Positions 1 to 6,955 are shown, counted from the first letter of the stretch. The stretch: DNA of 64,000 bases from an uncultured Lachnospiraceae bacterium (GCA_900315735.1 ONAD01000006.1:51723-115722), one strand, 5' to 3'. Numbers and translations: made by a program. The notes: a model not told the origin generated them from the letters alone.

Positions 1-241
1 AGCATTAGAGGGTGAACCTTATACCATTGAAGTGGATCCGGAAGATGGCGCTTATGTAGTGGAAGGACCTAAGATTGATAAAATGCTTGGTTATACCAAT
101 ATTGATTCTGAGAAAGGTTTCCTTTTCTTCCAGAAATTCTTAAAAGAACAGGGTATCTTAAAAGAATTAGAGGCTAAGGGTATTCAGGAAGGTGACACTG
201 TCCGTATGTATGGACTTGAATTCGATTATTATAAGGAGTAA
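1..241 (+). CDS. obgE: GTPase ObgE/CgtA, C-terminal end (partial)
   Basis: Only the last roughly 80 codons lie in the window; the reading frame is open from base 2, so the gene enters from the left edge. The residues present (EVDPEDGAYVVEGPKIDKML, then a FFQKFLKEQGI segment and a D-Y-Y-K-E end) match the C-terminal OCT domain of Obg GTPases. The G domain and glycine-rich Obg fold would lie outside. Obg is a ribosome-associated GTPase needed for 50S maturation and growth control. It is followed after 6 bases by yhbY, the usual order obgE-yhbY-nadD in Clostridia, which supports the call. Confidence 0.9.
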   Translation, partial: ALEGEPYTIEVDPEDGAYVVEGPKIDKMLGYTNIDSEKGFLFFQKFLKEQGILKELEAKGIQEGDTVRMYGLEFDYYKE

Positions 242-247
242 ATCATT

Positions 248-541
248 ATGGAATTAACGAGTAAGCAGCGTTCCCATTTAAGAGGAATGGCAAGTACAAT
301 AAATCCGATTTTTCAGATTGGCAAATCATCTCTTACACCAGAAATTATTTCAGCAGTAGATGATGCCATTGAAAAACGTGAATTAATCAAGATTTCTGTA
401 TTAAAAAACTGTGCAGATGACCCGCGCGAATTAGGTGAAATGATTGCAGAGCGTACCCATGCACAGGTAGTTGCGGTAACTGGCAAGAAAATCGTGCTTT
501 ACCGCAAATCTAAAAAACATCCAAAGATTGAACTTTCATAA
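248..541 (+). CDS. yhbY: YhbY-family CRM-domain RNA-binding protein
   Basis: A 97-residue protein that is a single CRM domain, the usual size of the YhbY family. The conserved IGKSSLTPEI loop (about residues 24-33, the family's GxxGLT region) and the following KRELIKISVLKN segment are clear. YhbY associates with pre-50S ribosomal particles and is thought to help ribosome assembly. The gene sits between obgE and nadD and is probably co-transcribed with both; all members of this operon touch ribosome biogenesis or NAD supply. Confidence 0.92.
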   Translation: MELTSKQRSHLRGMASTINPIFQIGKSSLTPEIISAVDDAIEKRELIKISVLKNCADDPRELGEMIAERTHAQVVAVTGKKIVLYRKSKKHPKIELS

Positions 542-577
542 ACAGGGATTTTCATCCCTTAGAAGGGTGGTAGAAGC

Positions 578-1789
578 TTGAAAAAAGTGCGTATTGGGAT
601 TATTGGCGGAACCTTTGACCCGATTCATATCGGACATCTGATTATTGCACAGAATGCAGTATCGCAGTATCATTTAGACCAGATTTTATTTATTCCGACG
701 GGACATTCTCCCCATAAGGATGATAAGTATATTGAGCAGTCAGCCCACCGGCTGGAAATGATTCGTCTGTCGATTAAAAATAATCCGGATTTTTATTTCT
801 CGGCCATGGAGATTAATGCAGCCCGTACCAGTTACACGTATCTGACGCTGCAGGAGCTTCACCGGACATATCCGGACTGGGAACTGTATTTCATTATGGG
901 GGCAGATTCTCTTGACTATCTGGATAAATGGATGGAACCGGCAGAGATATGCCGCCTTGCAACGCTTTTAGTTGCCGTCAGAGACGATTTGGACATAAAC
1001 CGGATAAAGGATAAGGCTGCAGAGTTAAAACGTCTCTATGAGGCAGATATCAGGCCAATCATTACACCAAATGTTTCCGTTTCTTCTCACAATATCCGGG
1101 AACGTGTGGCAAAAGGAGAACCGATACGTTATCTCGTCACACCGGAGGTAGAAGAATATATTACCCACCAGTGTTTATATCAGGAGGATGAAATTCAGAC
1201 ACCAATGAACGAAAGATTTAATAAGATAAAGAAATCATTAAAAAAAGAACTGGATAAAGACCGTTATGAGCATACCTTAGGCGTTATGTATACCTCTGCC
1301 TGTCTTGCCATGGCAAACGGCTATGACATGGAAAAGGCGCAGCTTGCAGGTCTGCTTCACGATTGCGCAAAATGTATTCCAAATGAAAAGAAATTAAAAA
1401 TCTGTGCCAAGAATAATATTCCGGTTACGCAGGTAGAAAAGGATAATCCATTTTTACTTCATGCAAAGGTGGGAGCCTTTCTTGCCAAAGCCTTATATGA
1501 AGTAGAAGACGAAGAGATTCTTCATGCAATTTCCGTTCATACCACCGGAGCACCGGCAATGAATACGCTGGATAAAATCGTATTTATCGCAGATTATATT
1601 GAACCAAAACGGGATAAAGCAGCAAACTTAAAGGAAATCCGGAAAACAGCCTTTGAAGATTTAGATGAAGCATTGAAAATGATTTTGTGTGATACCATCC
1701 ATTATCTCAATGGCAGCAAAAATGATAAAAATATCGACCCAATGACACTTGAAACATATCAATACTATACAGGAGGTTCCCATGAATAA
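578..1789 (+). CDS. nadD: Fusion of NadD (nicotinate-nucleotide adenylyltransferase) and YqeK (HD-domain phosphohydrolase)
   Basis: A 403-residue protein made of two enzymes that are often separate neighbours. Residues 1 to about 200 are NadD: the GGTFDPIHIGH nucleotidyltransferase motif (H17, H20) and a late VSSHNIRE segment corresponding to the family's SSTxxR motif. It joins NaMN and ATP to form deamido-NAD. Residues about 205-403 are YqeK: H in RYEHTLGV, the LAGLLHDCAK HD motif, and later ISVHTTG. YqeK proteins hydrolyse Ap4A symmetrically. The start is TTG at 578, with a GGGTGG ribosome site at 565-570. The stop overlaps the rsfS start by 8 bases. I see no stop or frameshift at the junction, so the fusion looks genuine. 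Confidence 0.92.
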   Translation: MKKVRIGIIGGTFDPIHIGHLIIAQNAVSQYHLDQILFIPTGHSPHKDDKYIEQSAHRLEMIRLSIKNNPDFYFSAMEINAARTSYTYLTLQELHRTYPDWELYFIMGADSLDYLDKWMEPAEICRLATLLVAVRDDLDINRIKDKAAELKRLYEADIRPIITPNVSVSSHNIRERVAKGEPIRYLVTPEVEEYITHQCLYQEDEIQTPMNERFNKIKKSLKKELDKDRYEHTLGVMYTSACLAMANGYDMEKAQLAGLLHDCAKCIPNEKKLKICAKNNIPVTQVEKDNPFLLHAKVGAFLAKALYEVEDEEILHAISVHTTGAPAMNTLDKIVFIADYIEPKRDKAANLKEIRKTAFEDLDEALKMILCDTIHYLNGSKNDKNIDPMTLETYQYYTGGSHE

Positions 1790-2135
1790 ACAGTCAAAAG
1801 AAATGGCAAAGCTTGCATACCAGGCTTTATCAGAAAAGAAAGCAGAAGATATCCGTATCATTGATATCAGCGAGATTTCTGTTATCGCAGATTATTTTAT
1901 TATTGCCAGCGGAAGCAATGCCAACCAGTTACAGGCTATGCAGGACAGCGTAGATGAGCAGTTATATAAAGCAGGATATCATGCAAAACAGATTGAAGGA
2001 AATCAGCGTTCCAGTTGGATTCTGATGGACTACAGCGATATTATCGTTCACATCTTCTCAAAAGAAGACCGTCTTTTCTATGATTTAGAACGTATCTGGA
2101 GAGATGGAAAAGATATTGATCCGGAAGAACTTTAA
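1782..2135 (+). CDS. rsfS: Ribosomal silencing factor RsfS
   Basis: A 117-residue protein of the RsfS/Iojap family, which binds L14 (uL14) and blocks 30S-50S joining in starvation. The core contains the conserved DYFIIASG segment, the QRSSWILMDY segment and the VHIFSKEDRLFYDLERIW block near the C-terminus. I chose ATG 1782 because it follows a perfect AGGAGG at 1771-1776; a longer frame from 1749 has no such site. It overlaps the end of nadD-yqeK by 8 bases, suggesting coupled translation, and is the last gene of the operon before a strong terminator. Confidence 0.95.
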   Translation: MNKQSKEMAKLAYQALSEKKAEDIRIIDISEISVIADYFIIASGSNANQLQAMQDSVDEQLYKAGYHAKQIEGNQRSSWILMDYSDIIVHIFSKEDRLFYDLERIWRDGKDIDPEEL

Positions 2136-2192
2136 AATACCGGAAGAATTTTTTTAGTAATAGAATTTTAATAACCAAAATTTTTATGACAG

Positions 2193-2224
2193 AAGAACCT
2201 GCCCTCAGGGCAGGTTCTTTTTTT
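2193..2224 (+). terminator. Intrinsic terminator after rsfS
   Basis: A perfect 12-bp stem (2193-2204 with 2208-2219), three-base loop TCA, then a run of T. It ends the obgE-yhbY-nadD-rsfS operon. Confidence 0.93.
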
Positions 2225-2262
2225 ACGCGAGTAGCTCGCATAGCATGTTTCACATAGTTATG
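2219..2262 (+). repeat. Short copy of a dispersed repeat directly behind the rsfS terminator
   Basis: Reads TTTTTACGCGAGTAGC, then CTCGCATAGCATGTTTC and ACATAGTT. Two of these blocks recur on the minus strand behind the glgA terminator (54547-54656): TTTTTACGCGGGTAGC and CTCGCAAAGCGTGTTTC followed by GTAGTT. Here they are adjacent; in the other copy about 70 bases separate them. Confidence 0.55.
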
Positions 2263-2289
2263 AGCTTTCGCTTGTTGAGTGTATCCGTA

Positions 2290-2312
2290 AGAGTCTGCCG
2301 ATAGCAGGCTCT
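2290..2312 (-). other. Hairpin between the convergent ends of rsfS and lexA
   Basis: AGAGTCTGC at 2290-2298 pairs with GCAGGCTCT at 2304-2312 (one G-T pair, 5-base loop). It lies just past the lexA stop, so it could stop or protect the lexA transcript, but no T-run follows on that strand. Confidence 0.4.
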
Positions 2313-2329
2313 ATAGTTAATATTTACAA

Positions 2330-2947
2330 CTAAGCAAGGAAACGGAATACTCCAAATACTTTTCCGAGAATCGAACATTCTTTTACAATAATCGGATCCA
2401 TGGTATCATTTTCCGGCTGAAGACGATAGTAGCCATCTTCCTTATAGAATGTCTTAACGGTTGCAGAATCATCCACAAGAGCAACTACAATATCTCCGTT
2501 GGATGCAGTAGACTGACGCTGTACCAGAACATTATCTCCATCAAAAATACCGACATTAATCATACTTTCACCCTTTACATGAAGCATAAAGCTTTCTGCA
2601 TTCGGCATAAATTCCGCCGGAATCGGGAAATAGCTGGTGATATTCTCAACCGCAAGAATCGGCTGTCCTGCAGCAACACTGCCTATCATAGGAACATTAA
2701 CAACCTCACGTCGGGTTAAATTAAAGTTATCGTCAATAATCTCAATTGCTCTTGGCTTTGTCGGGTCACGTCTGATATATCCGTTCTTCTCAAGTGTTTC
2801 CAGATGGGAATGAACAGAAGATGTTGATTTCAGATTAACTGCCTCACAGATTTCACGAACAGCAGGTGGGTATCCTTTATTTAAAATTTCCTGTTTAATA
2901 TATTCAAGAATTTCCTTTTGTTTTGAACTGATTTTTCCGTATGCCAT
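2330..2947 (-). CDS. lexA: SOS repressor LexA
   Basis: A 205-residue repressor. The N-terminal 65 residues form the winged-helix LexA domain; the C-terminal half is the S24 self-cleaving domain. Visible sites are the Ala93-Gly94 cleavage bond in SVAAGQPIL, the nucleophile Ser128 in GESM, and Lys165 in SATVKTF. RecA filaments trigger self-cleavage after DNA damage and derepress the SOS regulon. I chose ATG 2947, 6 bases after AGGAGGT at 2954-2960; a GTG one codon upstream is too close to that site. The gene is divergent from a yneA-like gene, as in Bacillus, and its own promoter carries a LexA box, so it is autoregulated. Confidence 0.97.
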   Translation of the reverse strand: MAYGKISSKQKEILEYIKQEILNKGYPPAVREICEAVNLKSTSSVHSHLETLEKNGYIRRDPTKPRAIEIIDDNFNLTRREVVNVPMIGSVAAGQPILAVENITSYFPIPAEFMPNAESFMLHVKGESMINVGIFDGDNVLVQRQSTASNGDIVVALVDDSATVKTFYKEDGYYRLQPENDTMDPIIVKECSILGKVFGVFRFLA

Positions 2948-2972
2948 CACATTACCTCCTTTTTATATTTCA

Positions 2973-3001
2973 AGTCTAACATATGTTCGCAAAAAAAGCA
3001 A
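2973..3001 (-). promoter_or_regulatory. lexA promoter
   Basis: On the minus strand TTGCTT (3001-2996), a 17-base spacer, then TAGACT (2978-2973). A LexA box at 2976-2989 lies across the spacer and the -10 element. The predicted transcript starts about 19 bases before the lexA ATG. Confidence 0.65.
2976..2989. promoter_or_regulatory. LexA box 1
   Basis: CTAACATATGTTCG, 9 of the 10 defined positions of the Gram-positive LexA consensus CGAAC-N4-GTTCG. It overlaps the lexA promoter. Confidence 0.8.
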
Positions 3002-3011
3002 ACACATATTC

Positions 3012-3025
3012 CGAAAATTTGTTCG
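3012..3025. promoter_or_regulatory. LexA box 2
   Basis: CGAAAATTTGTTCG, 9 of 10 defined consensus positions (C5 is A). It lies between the two divergent promoters, just upstream of the -35 of each. Confidence 0.75.
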
Positions 3026-3035
3026 TTTTTCTTCT

Positions 3036-3063
3036 TGACAAACGAATGTTCTCTATATATAAT
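3036..3063 (+). promoter_or_regulatory. Promoter of the yneA-like/SAP operon
   Basis: Perfect TTGACA (3036-3041), a 16-base spacer and perfect TATAAT (3058-3063). LexA box 3 lies inside it, so repression by LexA is expected to be direct. Confidence 0.88.
3039..3052. promoter_or_regulatory. LexA box 3
   Basis: CAAACGAATGTTCT, 8 of 10 defined consensus positions. It overlaps the last bases of the -35 element and most of the spacer of the yneA-like promoter. Confidence 0.7.
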
Positions 3064-3070
3064 GCATATA

Positions 3071-3084
3071 TAAACAAATGTTCG
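3071..3084. promoter_or_regulatory. LexA box 4
   Basis: TAAACAAATGTTCG, 8 of 10 defined consensus positions, just downstream of the -10 element of the yneA-like promoter. Confidence 0.6.
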
Positions 3085-3097
3085 CAACAGATGTTCG
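3084..3097. promoter_or_regulatory. LexA box 5
   Basis: GCAACAGATGTTCG, 8 of 10 defined consensus positions. It abuts box 4 (centres 13 bases apart) and ends just before the AAAGGAG ribosome site of the next gene. Confidence 0.55.
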
Positions 3098-3112
3098 AAA
3101 GGAGACAGAACA

Positions 3113-3589
3113 ATGAATCGTGATAATAGAGTATATGGATACAACGAATATAAAGAATACTACGGAAGGGGAAATAAAATGGACAACAGACGCAGATATA
3201 TGGATGGAACTCAGTACACATCAAATCGTACAATGGCAATTCGTGCAAATGGAAGAAGAAACAGAGCATATGTGTGCCAGATTCAAAGATATCTTATTGT
3301 TTCTTTCCTGGCAGTGCTTTTAACCATCCTTGGTGTTATTTTAGGAAGCAATCTGCTTGCTTCTTCACAGAGCAAGGCTTCCAACGAAGTAAATACCTAT
3401 AAATATTATACCAGCATTGAAGTACAGAAAGGAGATACTCTCTGGACTATTGCCCAGCAGTATGCCGATGATGATGCCGATTATGCATCCTATATCGAAG
3501 AAGTAAAAGAGATGAACCAGTTGACCAGTGATACCATCCATGCAGGAGAGTACCTTACGGTTTCCTATTCTTCCAATGAATTCAAATAA
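3113..3589 (+). CDS. YneA-like SOS-induced LysM membrane protein (cell division inhibitor)
   Basis: A 158-residue protein with a basic, polar N-terminus of about 58 residues, one membrane segment (about 60-83, ending in a small-residue stretch) and a C-terminal LysM domain (about 100-155, with VQKGDTLWTIAQQY). The architecture (one membrane helix plus LysM) and the position, divergent from lexA under LexA control, match Bacillus YneA, which delays septation during DNA damage. It is longer than YneA (about 105 residues) because of the N-terminal extension. The ATG follows AAAGGAG at 3098-3104. Function is inferred from architecture and context, not from close sequence identity. Confidence 0.8.
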   Translation: MNRDNRVYGYNEYKEYYGRGNKMDNRRRYMDGTQYTSNRTMAIRANGRRNRAYVCQIQRYLIVSFLAVLLTILGVILGSNLLASSQSKASNEVNTYKYYTSIEVQKGDTLWTIAQQYADDDADYASYIEEVKEMNQLTSDTIHAGEYLTVSYSSNEFK

Positions 3590-3618
3590 AGCTTTTCATA
3601 TGAAACGGAGTTAATAGT

Positions 3619-4215
3619 ATGACAGAAGAAAGACCAGTTTTAGATAAAACGCTTGACAGTAAAACATTTCAGAAATTTTATTATACAAAAAATGAATTGC
3701 TGGATTTTTGCAGGGAAAATCATATTCCGACATCCGGCGGGAAATTAGAACTTGCCGAAAGAATCATTTCTTTTTTAGATACCGGATATGTTCCTAAGCT
3801 TTCTTTGACTGCAAAAAGGAAAATTCATAATTCCCAGCCTCAGGTGATTACAACCTCAACTTTAATTGAAGATAATTTTGTTTGTTCGCAAAAGCATCGT
3901 ACTTTTTTCGAAGATCATATCGGAAAACAATTTTCCTTTTTTGTTTCTTTTCAAAAGTGGCTGAAATCAAATTCCGGAAAAACATATGGTGATGCGATTG
4001 CTGCCTATTATCAGCTCCTGGATGAAAAAAGAAAGGGGCGGTCTGCAATTGATAAGCAGTTTGAGTATAATACCTATATTCGTGATTTCTTTGCAGATAA
4101 TAAAGGCTTAAGTTTACAGGATGCAATTACATGCTGGAATAAAAAGAAAAGTCTGCCGGGGCACAACCGGTATGAAAAGACAGACCTTTCTGCATTAGAG
4201 GAACCTTTTAGATAA
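3619..4215 (+). CDS. SAP-domain protein (DUF6434-like), probable SOS operon member
   Basis: A 198-residue cytosolic protein. Residues about 22-57 form a SAP motif (KNELLDFCRENHIPTSGGKL followed by LAERIISFL), a helix-extended-helix module that usually binds DNA. Residues about 85-150 resemble the DUF6434 region that commonly follows SAP in Firmicutes (FVSFQKWLKSNSGKTYGDAI). It starts 29 bases after the yneA-like gene with a modest ACGGAG site and no terminator between, so it is probably transcribed from the same LexA-controlled promoter. Its biochemical role is unknown; nucleic-acid binding is inferred from the SAP motif. Confidence 0.7.
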   Translation: MTEERPVLDKTLDSKTFQKFYYTKNELLDFCRENHIPTSGGKLELAERIISFLDTGYVPKLSLTAKRKIHNSQPQVITTSTLIEDNFVCSQKHRTFFEDHIGKQFSFFVSFQKWLKSNSGKTYGDAIAAYYQLLDEKRKGRSAIDKQFEYNTYIRDFFADNKGLSLQDAITCWNKKKSLPGHNRYEKTDLSALEEPFR

Positions 4216-4273
4216 ATAAGACACACAAGAAAAGTTTTTTAATGCTATTTTAGATATTATTTTTAATTTTATA

Positions 4274-4302
4274 TTGACTTTTCATAGTAACCATATTAAT
4301 AT
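4274..4302 (+). promoter_or_regulatory. Predicted promoter of the SGNH hydrolase gene
   Basis: TTGACT (4274-4279), a 17-base spacer, TAATAT (4297-4302). It lies in an AT-rich 160-base gap after the SAP-domain gene that otherwise holds nothing I recognise. Confidence 0.5.
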
Positions 4303-4375
4303 AGTAGGAAATAAGAAGATTATTATTTTCAACTATATATCAAACGACGTTATTTTAGACAAATGGAGGTTTACT

Positions 4376-4993
4376 ATGAAAGAAATATTATGCTTTGGTG
4401 ACTCAAATACTTATGGCTTAATTCCTGGCACAAAAGAAAGATATGGACGTGATACCAGATGGACAGGTCTTTTAGAACAGCATTTATATGAAAAGGGTTA
4501 TCGTATCATAGAAGAGGGTTTATGCGGAAGAACCACCGTCTTTGAAGATGAACTAAGAGAGGGACGGAAGGGGGCTGCTTTACTTCCGACACTGTTAGAA
4601 AGCCATGCTCCAATTGACCGTGTTGTTCTGATGCTGGGAACCAATGACTGCAAAAGCTTATACAATGCATCTGCAGAAGTAATCGGACTTGGAATTGAAC
4701 AATTATTAAAACAGATTCGGAAAATTGATCCGGATACCCGCATCTTATTAATCTCTCCAATTCAGTTAGGGGAAGGCGTATGGGAACCGGAATTTGATCC
4801 GGAATTTAACGAGAAATCAGTTGAAGTATCTAAAAAATTAAAATCGGTTTATCAGAAAATTGCCCTGAAATATAACTGCGACTTTCTGGCAGCATCTGAT
4901 ATTGCTGCACCAAGCAGTGCTGACAGAGAGCACTTAAATGAAGAAGGACATCAAAAGCTGGCTGAAGCAGTCCTGAAAGTAATTGCTGCATAA
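4376..4993 (+). CDS. SGNH/GDSL-family esterase
   Basis: A 205-residue enzyme with all SGNH blocks: block I GDSNTYG near the N-terminus (Ser nucleophile), a glycine in GLCGRTT, block III LMLGTNDCK, and block V DREHLNEEGH with the catalytic Asp and His. There is no signal peptide, so it is cytosolic. Members of this short GDSNTYG group act as arylesterases or acyl-esterases on small substrates; the natural substrate is not evident. I chose ATG 4376, six codons before the GDS motif and 6 bases after GGAGGT; a frame open from 4274 overlaps the predicted promoter. It appears monocistronic. Confidence 0.88.
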   Translation: MKEILCFGDSNTYGLIPGTKERYGRDTRWTGLLEQHLYEKGYRIIEEGLCGRTTVFEDELREGRKGAALLPTLLESHAPIDRVVLMLGTNDCKSLYNASAEVIGLGIEQLLKQIRKIDPDTRILLISPIQLGEGVWEPEFDPEFNEKSVEVSKKLKSVYQKIALKYNCDFLAASDIAAPSSADREHLNEEGHQKLAEAVLKVIAA

Positions 4994-5038
4994 TTCACTT
5001 GAATTTAAAGTGAAAAATTATCAGAAAGGAAAGAGGAG

Positions 5039-5066
5039 TTGTCGAATTTTCGGAATGTGGTATAAT
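5039..5066 (+). promoter_or_regulatory. Promoter of the PlsC-like gene
   Basis: TTGTCG (5039-5044), a 16-base spacer, perfect TATAAT (5061-5066), 53 bases before the start codon. Confidence 0.65.
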
Positions 5067-5119
5067 AGATATGTATTATTTTATCTATAATACAAGACTA
5101 AAAAACAAGGAGTTAGAAA

Positions 5120-5830
5120 ATGTTACGTTTTATATATGTTATTATAATGAATCTTTTTCGAGCCCCATATATTATACCAAAAATGAGAAAGTGGGCAGAC
5201 CATCCGGAAAAGTATTCGGAAGAAGAACGTTATAAACTGGTTCGTCATGTAATTTATTTAATGAAGCGTTCCGGTAAGATTAAGACTGTTGCTTATGGTG
5301 AAGAGAATCTTCCCAAAGAGGGCGGATACGTTATGTATCCGAATCATCAGGGAAAATATGATGCACTTGGTATTATAAGTACCCATAAAGAACCATGTTC
5401 TCTTGTTATGGATGAAGCAAAATCCCATACTATTCTAGTCAGTGAATTTGTTGATTTGCTTCAGGGCAAACGCTTAAGAAAAGATAATGTCCGTCAGGCG
5501 TTAAAGATTATTACCGAAGTTTCAGAGGATGTTAAAAACGGAAAGAAATATATTCTCTTCCCGGAAGGCGGTTATGAATTCAATAACAGAAACCATGTCT
5601 GTGACTTCAAGGCAGGAAGTTTTAAATCTGCAATCAAAGCTCGTGTACCGATTGTTCCAATCGCATTGATTGATTCCTACAAGGTTTTCAATAGTTTTTA
5701 TCTGTGGCCAATTACCACACAGGTTCATTATCTGGAGCCAATTTATTATGAAGAGTATAAAGATATGAAGTCCAAAGAAATTGCTGAATTAGTAAAGCAG
5801 CGTATTCAGGATAAAATATCCAGTATTTAA
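5120..5830 (+). CDS. PlsC-family 1-acyl-glycerol-3-phosphate acyltransferase
   Basis: A 236-residue acyltransferase of the PlsC/LPLAT family. The catalytic NHxxxxD box is NHQGKYD (about residues 75-81) and the substrate-binding motif is FPEGG (about 151-155, in place of the more usual FPEGT). The N-terminus has a short hydrophobic stretch that may associate with the membrane. The expected reaction is acylation of lysophosphatidic acid to phosphatidic acid; another lysolipid acceptor is possible. It has its own promoter and a strong terminator, so it is a single-gene unit. The ATG follows AAGGAG by 7 bases. Confidence 0.87.
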   Translation: MLRFIYVIIMNLFRAPYIIPKMRKWADHPEKYSEEERYKLVRHVIYLMKRSGKIKTVAYGEENLPKEGGYVMYPNHQGKYDALGIISTHKEPCSLVMDEAKSHTILVSEFVDLLQGKRLRKDNVRQALKIITEVSEDVKNGKKYILFPEGGYEFNNRNHVCDFKAGSFKSAIKARVPIVPIALIDSYKVFNSFYLWPITTQVHYLEPIYYEEYKDMKSKEIAELVKQRIQDKISSI

Positions 5831-5844
5831 TAAGATTTATTCTA

Positions 5845-5907
5845 AAAACAGTTTCCAGACTGGTGATTATAATATATTTTATAATGCCAGAATGGAAACT
5901 GTTTTTT
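5845..5907. terminator. Long bidirectional terminator between plsC-like and xer genes
   Basis: A 13-bp outer stem (5845-5857 with 5893-5905) continues inward as CTGG/CCAG and ATTATA/TATAAT around an AT core. T-rich tails occur on both strands, suiting the two convergent genes. The core also resembles a recombination site (see findings). Confidence 0.75.
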
Positions 5908-6955
5908 ATTCATCCCGTAAGTGAATATATTTTGGAGCAGTTCTTCGCCGTTCGTCCTCTAAGGCCGCATAATGCTTTTTCGTGGTATTTACATCTTTAT
6001 GGCCTAAGACATCGGCTACCAGGTATATATCACCTGTTTCACGGTACAGAGACGTTCCATAGGTGCTTCTCAATTTATGTGGAGTAATATTCTTCATCGT
6101 GGTAATTAATTTTGAATATTTTTTTACCAGATTTTCTACTGCACGGACACCGATTCGTTTCTTCTGTAGAGAAAGAAAAAGAGCATTGGTGCTTCCTTCC
6201 GCCGCTTCAATCGTATTTCTTTCTTCCAGATAATTTAAGAGAGCAGTGCGAACTTCATCTCCAAAGTATACAACAACCTCTGCGCCACCTTTACGGTGTA
6301 CTTTGATTCCATTGTTACGAAAATCTACATCTGTTATATCCAGCCCTACGCACTCAGAAACACGGATTCCGGTTCCTAAAAGCAGTGTCATAATAGCAAG
6401 GTCACGACATTTGGTCTGTTCATGAAACTTTTGCTGACGTTCGGTTAATTTCTCACCAGATTCAACCTCATCTAACAGCATAGCAACTTCATCTACGTCA
6501 AGTCTTGTTATGGTTTTTTCATGCTTTTTTGGCATACGGACAAGCTGCGCCGGATTTTTTGTTATCATTTCTTTACAGAAATAGTAATTATAGAAGCTTC
6601 GTAAGCTTGCCAGCTTGCGTGAAATACCACGTTCATCATTGGTATGTGCAACACCATCTTTTTCGTAAACACGTAAATAATCCAGATATTCTTCAATGTC
6701 CATCGGTGATATCTGGTCCAATAAATCAATCGTAAATTCATTTATTGGCTTTTTGGCACAGACAGGATTATTCTGGTGTATAAAGTCAAAAAATATTCCC
6801 AAATCATAAGCATAGGCTAATAACGTTCTGGAAGAAACAGAGGCTTTCATTCCAATAAAAAATTCACGACAAAAGGGTGGTAATTCCTTCTGAAGTTCAC
6901 GTAATTTTAATTCATTTTTTGTATTTACCGATTCATAATATGCTTTTTCATTCAT
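5906..6955 (-). CDS. Tyrosine recombinase of the Xer family (XerS-like)
   Basis: A 349-residue recombinase with the full catalytic set: Arg198 (GTGIRVSE), Lys222 (VHRKGG), His293 and Arg296 (HKLRS), His319 (LGHKD) and the nucleophile Tyr329 (KKHY). The N-terminal SAM-like core-binding domain spans about residues 20-145. Its length, about 50 residues more than XerC/XerD, and the stretch around 165-185 between domains fit XerS, the single recombinase of some Firmicutes that resolves chromosome dimers. I chose ATG 6955 behind GGAGGT; a longer frame reaches 6988. It overlaps the end of the ttcA-like gene by 8 bases. No phage or transposon genes lie nearby. Confidence 0.85.
   Translation of the reverse strand: MNEKAYYESVNTKNELKLRELQKELPPFCREFFIGMKASVSSRTLLAYAYDLGIFFDFIHQNNPVCAKKPINEFTIDLLDQISPMDIEEYLDYLRVYEKDGVAHTNDERGISRKLASLRSFYNYYFCKEMITKNPAQLVRMPKKHEKTITRLDVDEVAMLLDEVESGEKLTERQQKFHEQTKCRDLAIMTLLLGTGIRVSECVGLDITDVDFRNNGIKVHRKGGAEVVVYFGDEVRTALLNYLEERNTIEAAEGSTNALFLSLQKKRIGVRAVENLVKKYSKLITTMKNITPHKLRSTYGTSLYRETGDIYLVADVLGHKDVNTTKKHYAALEDERRRTAPKYIHLRDE

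Noticed and set aside
4990..5015. Inverted repeat TTCACTT/AAGTGAA after the SGNH hydrolase as a terminator.
   Set aside because: The stem is 7 bp and AT-rich with no T-run after it; evidence is too weak to list.
5906..6955. Tyrosine recombinase as the integrase of a mobile element.
   Set aside because: Both neighbours are housekeeping genes, there is no phage or conjugative cargo, no tRNA gene and no direct repeats flanking it. A chromosomal Xer role fits better.
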